Position numbers and translations under genes: made by a program
The notes under the pieces: generated by a model
The model's database searches: none
What the model was told of the DNA's origin: nothing
What the model saw: only the letters and a program-made list of their open reading frames with translations
Shown here: in pieces, positions 17,601 through 25,958 of the stretch
Numbering within the stretch: the first letter of the stretch is position 1
Layout: each line of letters begins with the position of its first letter
NCBI GenBank assembly: GCA_944325155.1
Contig: CALUYY010000006.1
Location: 1-64,000, forward strand
Reading direction: 5' to 3'
Length of the DNA: 64,000 nucleotides
Source of the DNA: Candidatus Gastranaerophilales bacterium
GTDB taxonomy: Bacteria; Cyanobacteriota; Vampirovibrionia; Gastranaerophilales; Gastranaerophilaceae

Positions 17601-17803
17601 CAGCTTGTTTTAATTCCCGTCTTTAAAAATTTTAAAGACACATCATAGTGGTCTTTAAAATTACCTTTGACTTTTCCCGATATAACGTTATCTTTAAGAG
17701 AAACCTCTTCAACAAGCCCCTTTTGATAGCATTCATATCCCCTGCGCCAGCTGCCGGGTTTTGCTAAATCTTTTATATATTTGTTGTTAAAGTTGTATTT
17801 CAC
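14636..17803 (-). CDS. SWIM-domain SNF2-family helicase/ATPase
   Basis: The 1055-residue protein has a SWIM zinc finger near the N-terminus ([17 protein letters not shown], CxCx6CxH, about 67-84), a long middle region, then the SNF2 motor from about 580. Motif I is [13 protein letters not shown], motif II is DESQ (a DExx variant), motif III is [17 protein letters not shown], and the C-terminal lobe has [54 protein letters not shown]. It resembles bacterial HepA/RapA-like and SWIM-SNF2 proteins that translocate on double-stranded DNA. Its target is unknown. No phage-defence genes lie nearby, so a housekeeping role is more likely than a defence role. Confidence 0.93.
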   Translation of the reverse strand: [1055 protein letters not shown]

Positions 17804-17969
17804 AATAGCACTTATAAAAAGCTTAAATTCCTCAAAGTTAAAATCTTAAATGTGAAACAATTTATATACCACTCAAAATTAACTTTTACAGTTTAAATTT
17901 AGCAGAAATAATATTAAAAATCAAGGATTTTATATATTTAATTTCGTATAAAGTTTGTATAAAGATGTA

Positions 17970-18000
17970 TTGCAATTTTAAATTTTTGTTTTATTATATT
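17970..18000 (+). promoter_or_regulatory. Putative adhE promoter
   Basis: TTGCAA at 17970-17975 and TATTAT at 17992-17997 (16-bp spacing), or TATATT at 17995-18000 (19-bp), are the best -35/-10 pair in the 273-bp region before adhE. The Rex-like operator begins 2 nt after 18000, over the predicted transcription start. Confidence 0.5.
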
Positions 18001-18001
18001 A

Positions 18002-18019
18002 TTGTGAAATTAATCACGA
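18002..18019. promoter_or_regulatory. Rex operator in front of adhE
   Basis: TTGTGAAATTAATCACGA is an 18-bp inverted repeat that fits the known Rex consensus TTGTGA-(W6)-TCACAA with a single mismatch (G at 18018). It lies just downstream of the -10 box and 57 bp before the adhE ATG, where a bound repressor would block initiation. A Rex gene lies directly after adhE. Rex releases DNA when NADH is high. Confidence 0.8.
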
Positions 18020-18076
18020 ATTAAAAAATCACCATACTATTACTAAATCATATAATTTAAAGGAGAACAACGTATT

Positions 18077-20734
18077 ATGACAGCAGAAAATGAATGCAGC
18101 TGCACTTGCGTTTGCGACTGCGAAGTTGACGACAGAAAGCCTGTAACATGCGCTGAAGACTTTGAAGAAATGATTGTTCAGGTACACGAAGCACAAAAAC
18201 AATATGCTACATTTACTCAGGAACAAGTTGATAAAATCTTTAAAGCGGCAGCACTTGCGGCAAACAAAGCAAGAATTCCTCTTGCAAAAATGGCAGCCGA
18301 AGAATCCGGCATGGGTGTTGTTGAAGATAAAGTTATTAAAAACCACTTTGCTTCCGAATACATCTACAATAAATTTAAAGACACAAAAACCTGCGGCATT
18401 CTTTGGGAAGATAAAATTAACGGAATTAAAAAAGTTGCAGAACCCTTGGGGGTTATTGCAGGTATTGTTCCTACAACAAACCCGACATCAACAGCTATTT
18501 TTAAATCATTAATCGCATTGAAAACAAGAAACGCAATCATCTTCTCTCCGCACCCCAGAGCTAAAAAATCAACAATTGCGGCGGCTAAAATCGTTTTAGA
18601 CGCTGCCGTTAAAGCGGGAGCTCCCAAACACATAATTAACTGGATTGACACACCGACCATTGAATTGTCGGGCTTATTAATGAAACACCCGAAAATCGAT
18701 GCAATTTTGGCAACAGGCGGTCCCGGAATGGTTAAAGCAGCTTATTCATCGGGCAAACCGGCACTCGGCGTAGGCTCCGGCAACACTCCCGCCGTTATAG
18801 ACGAAACAGCGGATATCAAAATGGCGGTTTCATCAATATTAATGTCAAAAACATTCGATAACGGTATGATATGCGCTTCCGAACAATCGGTTGTTGCGGT
18901 TGACGACATTTATGAAGAAGTTAAAAAAGAACTTCAATACAGAGGCGCATACATCTTAAACGATGAAGAAGCCGAAAAAGTTGCAAAAATTATTCTTGTT
19001 GAAAGAGGCGGAGTAAGTGCGGTTAACCCTGCAATTGTCGGACAGCCCGCATATAAAATTGCGGAAATTGCAGGAATAAGCGTTCCGAAAGATGCAAAAG
19101 TTTTAATCGGTGAAGAAAAAGAAGTTGCGGTTGAAAATCCGTTTGCACATGAAAAATTATCACCGGTTCTCGCATTATATAGAGCCGCAGATTTCAACGA
19201 CGCCGTTCAAAAAGCTCATGACCTTGTATTATTGGGCGGTGCGGGACATACTTCCGTTTTATATACCGATGAACGTAAAAAAGAAAGAATTGATAAATTT
19301 GCAACAACAATGCCCACAGGCAGAATTTTAATCAACTCTCCTTCATCACAAGGCGGTATCGGCGACCTTTACAACTTCAGACTAGAACCGTCTTTAACAT
19401 TGGGTTGCGGTTCATGGGGCGGCAACTCGGTAAGTGAAAACGTAGGCGTTAAACACTTATTGAATTACAAAACAGTAGCTGAAAGGAGAGAAAATATGCT
19501 TTGGTTCAAAGTTCCGCCTAAAATCTACTTCAAAAGAGGCGCTACGGATTTAGCATTAAGAGAATTACAAGGTAAACAAAGAGCATTCATCGTAACAGAC
19601 AGATTCCTGTTTGATTCGGGTGCGGTATATAACATAACAAGACCCTTGGAAGATATCGGCGTTGATTATCAAATCTTCTTTGATGTTAAACCCGATCCTA
19701 CTTTGTCAACAATAAGAGAAGCAATGCAGATGGTTGAAGTTTATAAACCCGATGTCATCATTGCTCTCGGCGGCGGTTCACCGATTGACGCAGCTAAAAT
19801 TATCTGGCTGCAATATGAACAGCCCGAAGTTCAATTTGACGATATTGCAATGAGATTTATGGATATCAGAAAAAGAATCTGCATGCCTCCGAAATTGGGA
19901 GTTAAAGCAACAATGGTTGCAATTCCTACCACATCCGGCACGGGTTCTGAAGTTACTCCGTTTGCGGTTATTACCGATGATCAAACACACATTAAATATC
20001 CTATCGCAGATTACTGCTTGACACCGGATATGGCAATTATCGACGCTAACTTTGTTGATACAATGCCTAAAGGCTTAACGGCAGCAAGCGGTATTGACGC
20101 TCTTACACACTCTCTTGAAGCTTATGTATCTTCCATGGCAACAAACTTCACAAACTCTCCCGCTCTGGAAGCTGCAAAATTAATCTTCAGATATTTACCC
20201 AGATCATATAACGGCGGAAAAGACGACCCTGTTGCAAGAGAAAAAGTTCACTATGCATCATGCTTGGCCGGTATGGCATTTGCTAACGCATTCTTGGGCG
20301 TTTGCCACTCCATGGCGCACAAACTCGGTGCAGCATTTAACATACCCCACGGTCTTGCCAACGCATTTTTAATCAATCAGGTAATCAGATACAACGCTAA
20401 TGACTGCCCGAAAAAACAGGCAACATTCCCGCAGTATAAATTCCCGAATGCCAAATCAAGATACGGACAGGTTGCGGATAACCTCAACCTCGGCGGCAAG
20501 AATGATGATGAAAAAGTTGAATTATTGCTTGAAGCAATTACACAGCTTAAAAAAGACATCAACATTCCGCTTTCAATCAAAGAATGGGGAATTTCGGAAG
20601 AAGACTTCTATTCTAAACTCGACGAATTGGTTGAACTTGCATTCGACGACCAATGCACGGGCGCAAACCCCGTATATCCTTTAATGGATGAAATCAGAGA
20701 AATGTATATCAAAGCCTACAACGGCGAATACTAA
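18077..20734 (+). CDS. adhE: Bifunctional acetaldehyde/alcohol dehydrogenase AdhE with N-terminal Cys cluster
   Basis: The 885-residue protein converts acetyl-CoA to ethanol through acetaldehyde and oxidises two NADH. The N-terminal aldehyde dehydrogenase half has IVPTTNPTSTAIFKSLIALKTRNAI, LATGGPGMVKAAYSSGKPALGVGSGN and catalytic Cys266 (GMICASEQ). The linker GGNSVSENVGVKHLLNYK leads to the iron alcohol dehydrogenase half, with ALGGGSPIDAAK, GTGSEVTPFAV, DALTHSLEAYV and CHSMAHKLGAAFNIPHG supplying the Asp/His iron ligands. It aligns closely with E. coli AdhE from memory, but is about 20 residues longer at the N-terminus. That extension holds C7, C9, C11, C13 and C15 in strict alternation, plus C25. 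AAAGGAG sets the start. Regulation by Rex is indicated by the upstream operator. Confidence 0.97.
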   Translation: MTAENECSCTCVCDCEVDDRKPVTCAEDFEEMIVQVHEAQKQYATFTQEQVDKIFKAAALAANKARIPLAKMAAEESGMGVVEDKVIKNHFASEYIYNKFKDTKTCGILWEDKINGIKKVAEPLGVIAGIVPTTNPTSTAIFKSLIALKTRNAIIFSPHPRAKKSTIAAAKIVLDAAVKAGAPKHIINWIDTPTIELSGLLMKHPKIDAILATGGPGMVKAAYSSGKPALGVGSGNTPAVIDETADIKMAVSSILMSKTFDNGMICASEQSVVAVDDIYEEVKKELQYRGAYILNDEEAEKVAKIILVERGGVSAVNPAIVGQPAYKIAEIAGISVPKDAKVLIGEEKEVAVENPFAHEKLSPVLALYRAADFNDAVQKAHDLVLLGGAGHTSVLYTDERKKERIDKFATTMPTGRILINSPSSQGGIGDLYNFRLEPSLTLGCGSWGGNSVSENVGVKHLLNYKTVAERRENMLWFKVPPKIYFKRGATDLALRELQGKQRAFIVTDRFLFDSGAVYNITRPLEDIGVDYQIFFDVKPDPTLSTIREAMQMVEVYKPDVIIALGGGSPIDAAKIIWLQYEQPEVQFDDIAMRFMDIRKRICMPPKLGVKATMVAIPTTSGTGSEVTPFAVITDDQTHIKYPIADYCLTPDMAIIDANFVDTMPKGLTAASGIDALTHSLEAYVSSMATNFTNSPALEAAKLIFRYLPRSYNGGKDDPVAREKVHYASCLAGMAFANAFLGVCHSMAHKLGAAFNIPHGLANAFLINQVIRYNANDCPKKQATFPQYKFPNAKSRYGQVADNLNLGGKNDDEKVELLLEAITQLKKDINIPLSIKEWGISEEDFYSKLDELVELAFDDQCTGANPVYPLMDEIREMYIKAYNGEY

Positions 20735-20747
20735 TCTTTTGATTATT

Positions 20748-20780
20748 AAAAGCGTCCCTTTAAAAAGGGACGCTTTTTTA
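20748..20780 (+). terminator. Rho-independent terminator after adhE
   Basis: AAAGCGTCCCTT and AAGGGACGCTTT form a 12-bp stem with a 4-nt loop (TAAA), followed by TTTA. It separates adhE from rex, so rex is expressed by read-through or from its own weak promoter. Confidence 0.9.
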
Positions 20781-20794
20781 TAAAGGAAAAGAAA

Positions 20795-21415
20795 ATGAAA
20801 GAAAAAATATCGGATAAAGTAATAAGCAGATTAACGCAATATCACTGTATTTTAGTTGATTATATAAAAAAGAAAAATTATACAATCACAAGCTCCACTA
20901 TTGCGCAGTTGTTAAAAATTGACGACTCGCAGGTAAGAAAAGATATCTCGATGTTAAATAATACGGGTAAATCGCGCGTGGGGTATGATGTTAACCGATT
21001 AAAAGAAACAATAGAAAAAACTCTGGGGTTTAAAAACCCTAAAAACGCTTTTATTATAGGTGCGGGAAATTTGGGAACCGCTCTTGCAAAGTATAACGAC
21101 TTTGAAGCGTACGGACTTAATGTTATGGCATTGTTTGACGTTGATAAAGAAAAAATAGGTAAAAAAATTAATTCAAAGCCCGTTTTTGATATAAAAGAAT
21201 TATCGGAATATACAAAAAAGATGAATGTTGAAATCGGCATTTTAACCGTGCCTTCGGATTTTGCACAAGAAATTGCAAATTATGCGGTAAAATCCAAAAT
21301 CAATTATATCTGGAATTTTTCGCCAACCGTGCTTGATGTTCCAAACGGTGTTGAAGTTTGGAATGAAAACTTAATGGGCAATTTTTTGCAATTCTCTTAT
21401 AAAATTTCAAAGTGA
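20795..21415 (+). CDS. rex: Redox-sensing transcriptional repressor Rex
   Basis: The 206-residue protein has a winged-helix domain (residues 1-75, SSTIAQLLKIDDSQVRKDISMLNNTGKSRVGYDV) and a Rossmann NADH-binding domain opened by AFIIGAGNLGTALAKY (G89, G91, G94). LFDVDKEKIGKKI and GILTVPSDFAQEIANYAV follow, then WNFSPTVLDVPNGVEVWNENL. Rex dimers bind operators at low NADH/NAD and release them when NADH builds up. The fit with the adhE operator 2.8 kb upstream is direct. The ATG follows AAAGGAAAAG. It ends 9 nt inside the 3' end of the convergent permease gene. Confidence 0.94.
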   Translation: MKEKISDKVISRLTQYHCILVDYIKKKNYTITSSTIAQLLKIDDSQVRKDISMLNNTGKSRVGYDVNRLKETIEKTLGFKNPKNAFIIGAGNLGTALAKYNDFEAYGLNVMALFDVDKEKIGKKINSKPVFDIKELSEYTKKMNVEIGILTVPSDFAQEIANYAVKSKINYIWNFSPTVLDVPNGVEVWNENLMGNFLQFSYKISK

Positions 21416-22942
21416 AGAATTTTCTTTTTTTATTTTTCTTATATTTTGATAACAATAAGCAAAATAAAATATGACGCCTATTATAACCCATAAGGGGAAC
21501 AATATTGCGCTTGTGCCCAAAGTAAATAACGAATAAATCATCAATCCGCCGCAAAATAAAATCCCTAAAATCGGAAACAAAGGTACAAAAGGCACCTTGA
21601 AGGGTCTGTGCCTTTTAGGGTCGGTTTTTCTTAAAATTAAAACGGCTATACAGACAATCGTAAAAGATGTAAATGTACCGAAGTTGCAAAGTTCGGCCGA
21701 AACATTCAAATCCATAAATAATGCACCTAAAACAACAATAACACCCGAAACCCATGTTATAACATGGGGCGTATTATATTTTTTGTGGATAGTCTGAAGA
21801 CTTTTGGGTAAAAATCCGTCCCTGCTCATGGCGTATAAAATTCTTGTAGTTCCCAGCTGGTAAACAAGAAGAACGGATGTAAGCCCCGCCAGCGCTCCGA
21901 TTGAGATAAACCCCGCTATCCAATTGTTGCCCGTTTCGCTCATCGCAGCAGATATAGGCGCCAAAACATTTATTTTATCAACGGGAACAATGCCCGTTAA
22001 TACAAGCGAAGTTAAAATATATACAACGGTACATAGCGCAAGAGTTCCAATCAACCCTATCGGAAGGTTTTTCTGGGGGTCTTTGGTTTCTTCGGCTGCG
22101 GTTGAAATTGCATCAAAACCTATATATGCAAAAAATATTATAAAAGCACCGGATATAACGCCTTCAAAACCGTTCGGCATAAAAGGCGTCCAGTTTTCGG
22201 GTTTAATATAAAATACACCCGCAAAAATAAATATAAAAATTACCGCAAGTTTAATAAAGACCATAATTGTTGCCGTTCTTGCGGATTCTCTTATTCCTCT
22301 TACCAGAAGCAGAGTAATTATTAAAACAAGAATAATGGCAGGGATATTGATTGCAATCGGAATAACACCGAAAAGCCTCGGGATTTCAACCGCAGGGTCA
22401 AGCCCCAGATTTTGATAAATGCTTACTGCGGTTCTGTAATCATTTACAAGGTATACAGGCGGATTAACAAGCCATGAAGGAAGAATATGGGAAAAACCTT
22501 TTAAAAATTCAAAAAAATACCCGCTCCAGGCGGAAGCTACGGTAATATTTCCTATTGCATATTCAAGCATTAAAACCCACCCTATCATCCATGCCATAAA
22601 TTCGCCCATTGTTGCATAGGTATATGTATAAGAGCTTCCGGCAACGGGAATCATTGAGGCAAATTCGGAATAACAAAGCGCCGAAAAAAGACAGGCAAGC
22701 ATTGCAATAACCATGGAAATTATAAGCGCAGGCCCCGCTCCCACGGATTCCGGGCCGCCTGCCGCCGCTATTCCTATTATCGTAAAAATGCCCGTTCCGA
22801 TAACCGCACCGATACCAAGCATAATAAGGTCAAACGCATTCAGGGTTTTTTTTAAGTTTGCAGATTCCGCCATCTTTAAAATTTCATCGGGAGATTTTTT
22901 CTCAAAAAGATTATTCTTAAATTCCTTAAAATCAAATTTCAT
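21407..22942 (-). CDS. APC-family amino acid permease, copy A
   Basis: The 511-residue, about 12-segment transporter belongs to the APC superfamily, close to the cationic amino acid transporter/YfnA group: LIMLGIGAVIGTGIFTIIG (the unwound first segment, about 38), AGPALIISMVIAMLACLFSALCYSEFASMIPVAGSSYTYTYATMGEF, IFFAYIGFDAISTAAEETKDPQKNLPIG (about 275) and DPKRHRPFKVPFVPLFPILG. The substrate cannot be read from the sequence; neutral or basic amino acids are the usual choices. A soluble N-terminus with KKSPDEILKMAESANLKKTLNAF is shared with copy B. It lies 4 nt after copy B and is probably co-transcribed with glyQ and copy B. Confidence 0.92.
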   Translation of the reverse strand: MKFDFKEFKNNLFEKKSPDEILKMAESANLKKTLNAFDLIMLGIGAVIGTGIFTIIGIAAAGGPESVGAGPALIISMVIAMLACLFSALCYSEFASMIPVAGSSYTYTYATMGEFMAWMIGWVLMLEYAIGNITVASAWSGYFFEFLKGFSHILPSWLVNPPVYLVNDYRTAVSIYQNLGLDPAVEIPRLFGVIPIAINIPAIILVLIITLLLVRGIRESARTATIMVFIKLAVIFIFIFAGVFYIKPENWTPFMPNGFEGVISGAFIIFFAYIGFDAISTAAEETKDPQKNLPIGLIGTLALCTVVYILTSLVLTGIVPVDKINVLAPISAAMSETGNNWIAGFISIGALAGLTSVLLVYQLGTTRILYAMSRDGFLPKSLQTIHKKYNTPHVITWVSGVIVVLGALFMDLNVSAELCNFGTFTSFTIVCIAVLILRKTDPKRHRPFKVPFVPLFPILGILFCGGLMIYSLFTLGTSAILFPLWVIIGVIFYFAYCYQNIRKIKKENSSL

Positions 22943-22946
22943 TTAA

Positions 22947-24530
22947 TTATTTATCCCCTTCAACCCTTCTTTGCTTTCCGTAGCTGTATGCAAAGTAAAA
23001 AACAATACCGAGGACAATCCATAAAGGAAATAAAAATCTTGATGTCGTTAAAAATTTCATTGAATAAATCATTAATCCGCTGCAGCATATAATCCCGAAT
23101 AAAGGAAACCACGGTGAAAAAGGAACTTTGTACGGACGGGGGCGTGAAGGATCAGTTTTTCTTAAAATCAAAACCGCAACGCAGACTATAATAAATGATG
23201 TAAATGTTCCAAAGTTACAAAGTTCGGCAGCGGTTGAAATATTTAAAAAGGTTGAACCCAAAATGCATATTATTGCAACCAAAACCGTAATTAAATGAGG
23301 GGTTTTAAATTTCTTATGAACCGTCTTTAGTGCTCTGGGGAAGAAATTATCCCTGCTCATGGCATATAAAATTCTTGTGGCGGCAAGCATTAAAACAAGT
23401 AAAACGCTTGTAAGACCGGTAAGCGCCCCTATTGAAATTAACCCGGCAATCCAGCCCTGACCGACGGAACTTATGGCGTGGGCTATGGGAGCCTGAACAT
23501 CAATTTTATCGATGGGGCATATCCCCGTTAAAACAAGTCCGACAAAAACATAAATAATCGTACATATACCGAGCGAACCGATAATACCTATCGGAAGATT
23601 TTTCTGGGGGTTTTTTGTTTCTTCCGCCGCCGTTGCAATGGCGTCAAAACCGATATAGGCAAAAAAGATAATAAAAGCGCCCATAAATATCCCCTGAAAA
23701 CCGTTCGGCGCAAAAGGCGACCAGTTTTCGGGCTTGACATAGAATGCGCCCGTTATAACAAATAGGGCAATTACTGCAAGTTTTATAAACACCATAAACC
23801 CTGCCATTTTTGTCGATTCTTTAATGCCTTTAATTAAAATTGCCATAATAATTAATGTCATTAAAATACCGGGAAGATTAATAGCAACGGGAATGTTAAA
23901 TATCACGGGGATAACATCCGAAGGGTTCAGCCCTTGTTTTGTTAAAATTGAAACGGCGGATGTATAATCATTTACAAGATAAACGGGCGGATGGGTAAGC
24001 CATGAAGGAAGAAAAGGAAATCCTTGCAAAAACTGCATAAAATACCCCGTCCAAGCGGAAGCTACCGCAATGTATCCGACCAGATATTCAAGCATTAAAA
24101 CCCACCCTACAATCCAGGCTAAAAATTCGCCCATTGTTGCATAGGTATAAAGGTATGCGCTTCCCGCAACGGGAATCATCGAAGCAAATTCCGAATAGCA
24201 CATGGCGGAAAACACGCACGCTAAAGACGCTAAAACCATTGAAATAATTAAAGCAGGCCCCGCCCCCACGGATTCCGGGCCGCCTGCGGCAGCAATTCCC
24301 ACGACCGTAAAAATGCCCGAGCCTATAATGGCGCCGACACCCAATATAATAAGGTCAAACGCACCAAGTGTTTTATTTAAGCCCGCAGAATCCGCACTTT
24401 TTAACATTTCATCGGGAGATTTGGTTTTGAGCATGTTTTTCCCGATTTTTACAAGTGAGTTTATTTCATTGGAGTCTAATTTTATATCATCGGAAAGACC
24501 GTCAGGCTCCTTGAATATTTTTTCTTCCAT
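22947..24530 (-). CDS. APC-family amino acid permease, copy B
   Basis: The 527-residue tandem paralogue of the next gene has the same motifs: LIILGVGAIIGSGIFTVVG, CYSEFASMIPVAGSAYLYTYATMGEF, FAYIGFDAIATAAEETKNPQKNLPIG and DPSRPRPYKVPFSPWFPLFG. Its N-terminus is about 20 residues longer and acidic (EPDGLSDDIKLDSNEINSLVK). The two copies differ most in the loops between segments, suggesting different substrates or affinities. It starts 14 nt after glyQ, a tight spacing that points to one message. Family certain, substrate unknown. Confidence 0.92.
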   Translation of the reverse strand: MEEKIFKEPDGLSDDIKLDSNEINSLVKIGKNMLKTKSPDEMLKSADSAGLNKTLGAFDLIILGVGAIIGSGIFTVVGIAAAGGPESVGAGPALIISMVLASLACVFSAMCYSEFASMIPVAGSAYLYTYATMGEFLAWIVGWVLMLEYLVGYIAVASAWTGYFMQFLQGFPFLPSWLTHPPVYLVNDYTSAVSILTKQGLNPSDVIPVIFNIPVAINLPGILMTLIIMAILIKGIKESTKMAGFMVFIKLAVIALFVITGAFYVKPENWSPFAPNGFQGIFMGAFIIFFAYIGFDAIATAAEETKNPQKNLPIGIIGSLGICTIIYVFVGLVLTGICPIDKIDVQAPIAHAISSVGQGWIAGLISIGALTGLTSVLLVLMLAATRILYAMSRDNFFPRALKTVHKKFKTPHLITVLVAIICILGSTFLNISTAAELCNFGTFTSFIIVCVAVLILRKTDPSRPRPYKVPFSPWFPLFGIICCSGLMIYSMKFLTTSRFLFPLWIVLGIVFYFAYSYGKQRRVEGDK

Positions 24531-24544
24531 TGTTAATCCTTCGG

Positions 24545-25420
24545 TTATTTGTTAAGGAGCGGGTAGCCGAGTTTCTCTCTTTGTTTTACGTAAAGTTTTG
24601 CAACTTCCGACGCCATTTTCCTTACTCTGTTTATGTAATTAATTCTCTCGTCTTTGCTTATAACACCTCTGGCGTCAAGCAGGTTAAACGTATGTGAACA
24701 CTTTAAGACCCAATCGTAAGCGGGAAGGACAATATCCGCTTCAATACAGGAATAACTTTCGGCTTCCGCCAAATCAAACAATTTAAAAAGCCTTTCGGGG
24801 TTTGAATATTCAAAATTGTATTTTGATTGCTCTATTTCATTTTGAAGATAAATATCTCCGTATTTCAATTTTTTATTCCACATAACATCAAAAACGGAAT
24901 CAACGTTTTGAAGATACATGGCAATTCTTTCAAGTCCGTATGTAATTTCAAGAGCAACGGGCTTAACTTCAAGGCCGCCTACCTGTTGAAAATAAGTAAA
25001 CTGGGTAATTTCCATACCGTCAAGCCAAACTTCCCAGCCGACGCCCGCAGCCCCCAATGTCGGCGATTCCCAGTTGTCTTCAACAAATCTTACATCATGT
25101 TTTTCCAAATCTATTCCCATGGCTTCCAGCGATTTTAAATAAATCCCCTGAGCGTTATCGGGAGAGGGTTTTAAAATTACCTGATATTGAAAATAATGCC
25201 CCAATCTGTTTGGGTTTTCACCATATCTTGCGTCTGTCGGACGTCTGCAGGGTTCAACCATTGCGGTTGAATAAGGTTCAGGCCCCAATGCTCTTAAAAA
25301 AGTCGCAGGGTTCATCGTACTTGCGCCTTTTTCAATATCATAAGGCTGCTGGATAATACATCCGTAATCAGACCAATATTTAGATAAATTTAAAATTAAT
25401 TCCTGGAAAGTTAAAGACAT
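24545..25420 (-). CDS. glyQ: Glycyl-tRNA synthetase alpha subunit
   Basis: The 291-residue catalytic subunit of the heterotetrameric bacterial GlyRS is standard length. It has [44 protein letters not shown] at the start, [18 protein letters not shown] (class II motif 2 region), and [28 protein letters not shown] with [11 protein letters not shown] (motif 3). The beta subunit gene glyS, which binds and recognises tRNA, is not in the window, so the subunits are encoded apart or glyS lies beyond it. The 54 bp before it hold no T-box. The downstream neighbours are two permeases in the same direction. Confidence 0.96.
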   Translation of the reverse strand: MSLTFQELILNLSKYWSDYGCIIQQPYDIEKGASTMNPATFLRALGPEPYSTAMVEPCRRPTDARYGENPNRLGHYFQYQVILKPSPDNAQGIYLKSLEAMGIDLEKHDVRFVEDNWESPTLGAAGVGWEVWLDGMEITQFTYFQQVGGLEVKPVALEITYGLERIAMYLQNVDSVFDVMWNKKLKYGDIYLQNEIEQSKYNFEYSNPERLFKLFDLAEAESYSCIEADIVLPAYDWVLKCSHTFNLLDARGVISKDERINYINRVRKMASEVAKLYVKQREKLGYPLLNK

Positions 25421-25474
25421 AACTTTTGAATGTTACTACAATCATAATTTTTTTACAAGTGTATAAAAACCACT

Positions 25475-25954
25475 TTATACATTCTTAACATCTATAAGAC
25501 AAACGCTCTGTGCTTCAATTGAAAGCCCCTGTCCGGTCGAATCCAGTTTTTCTTTTGTTTTTGCTTTTATTGAAATATCATCTTCGCTTATTTTAAGCGC
25601 ATTTGATATATTTTTTTTCATTTCTTTTTTGTAATTTAAAAGTTTCGGTTCTTCACAAATAACGGTTGAATCAATGTTTATAATTTTATATCCTTTTTTA
25701 TCCGAAAGTTCGCCCGTTAATTTTAAAAGTTCAAGACTTGATATGTTTTTATATCTCGGATCGGTATCGGGGAAATGTTCTCCTATATCGCCGATATTCA
25801 TTGCACCGAAGATTGAATCTATTATTGCATGGATTAAAACATCGGCATCGGAATGCCCCAATAACCCTTTTTCATAGGGAATTTTAACCCCGCCCAATAT
25901 TAAATCCCTGTTTTCAACAAGCCTGTGGATATCAAAACCCTGTCCGATTCTCAT
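25475..25954 (-). CDS. ispF: 2-C-methyl-D-erythritol 2,4-cyclodiphosphate synthase
   Basis: The 159-residue trimeric enzyme forms the cyclodiphosphate in the MEP isoprenoid pathway. GQGFDIHRL (Asp and His zinc ligands, residues 8-10), [22 protein letters not shown] (second zinc His about 42) and [14 protein letters not shown] are the usual signatures; [14 protein letters not shown] closes the active site. No ispD gene is adjacent. It lies 4 nt after the HAD phosphatase gene, and glyQ follows after 54 nt on the same strand. Confidence 0.96.
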   Translation of the reverse strand: MRIGQGFDIHRLVENRDLILGGVKIPYEKGLLGHSDADVLIHAIIDSIFGAMNIGDIGEHFPDTDPRYKNISSLELLKLTGELSDKKGYKIINIDSTVICEEPKLLNYKKEMKKNISNALKISEDDISIKAKTKEKLDSTGQGLSIEAQSVCLIDVKNV

Positions 25955-25958
25955 AATT

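Noticed and set aside
14636-17803. SNF2 helicase as part of a phage-defence system
   Set aside because: No nuclease, methyltransferase, PLD or other defence gene lies next to it; cca and adhE are its neighbours.
18029-18346. Cys/Phe-rich minus-strand frame over the adhE start
   Set aside because: It is a shadow of the adhE coding sequence and its Cys-rich 5' end, without SD or conserved features.
25421-25474. T-box leader for glyQ
   Set aside because: Only 54 bp are available and no specifier or antiterminator structure fits.
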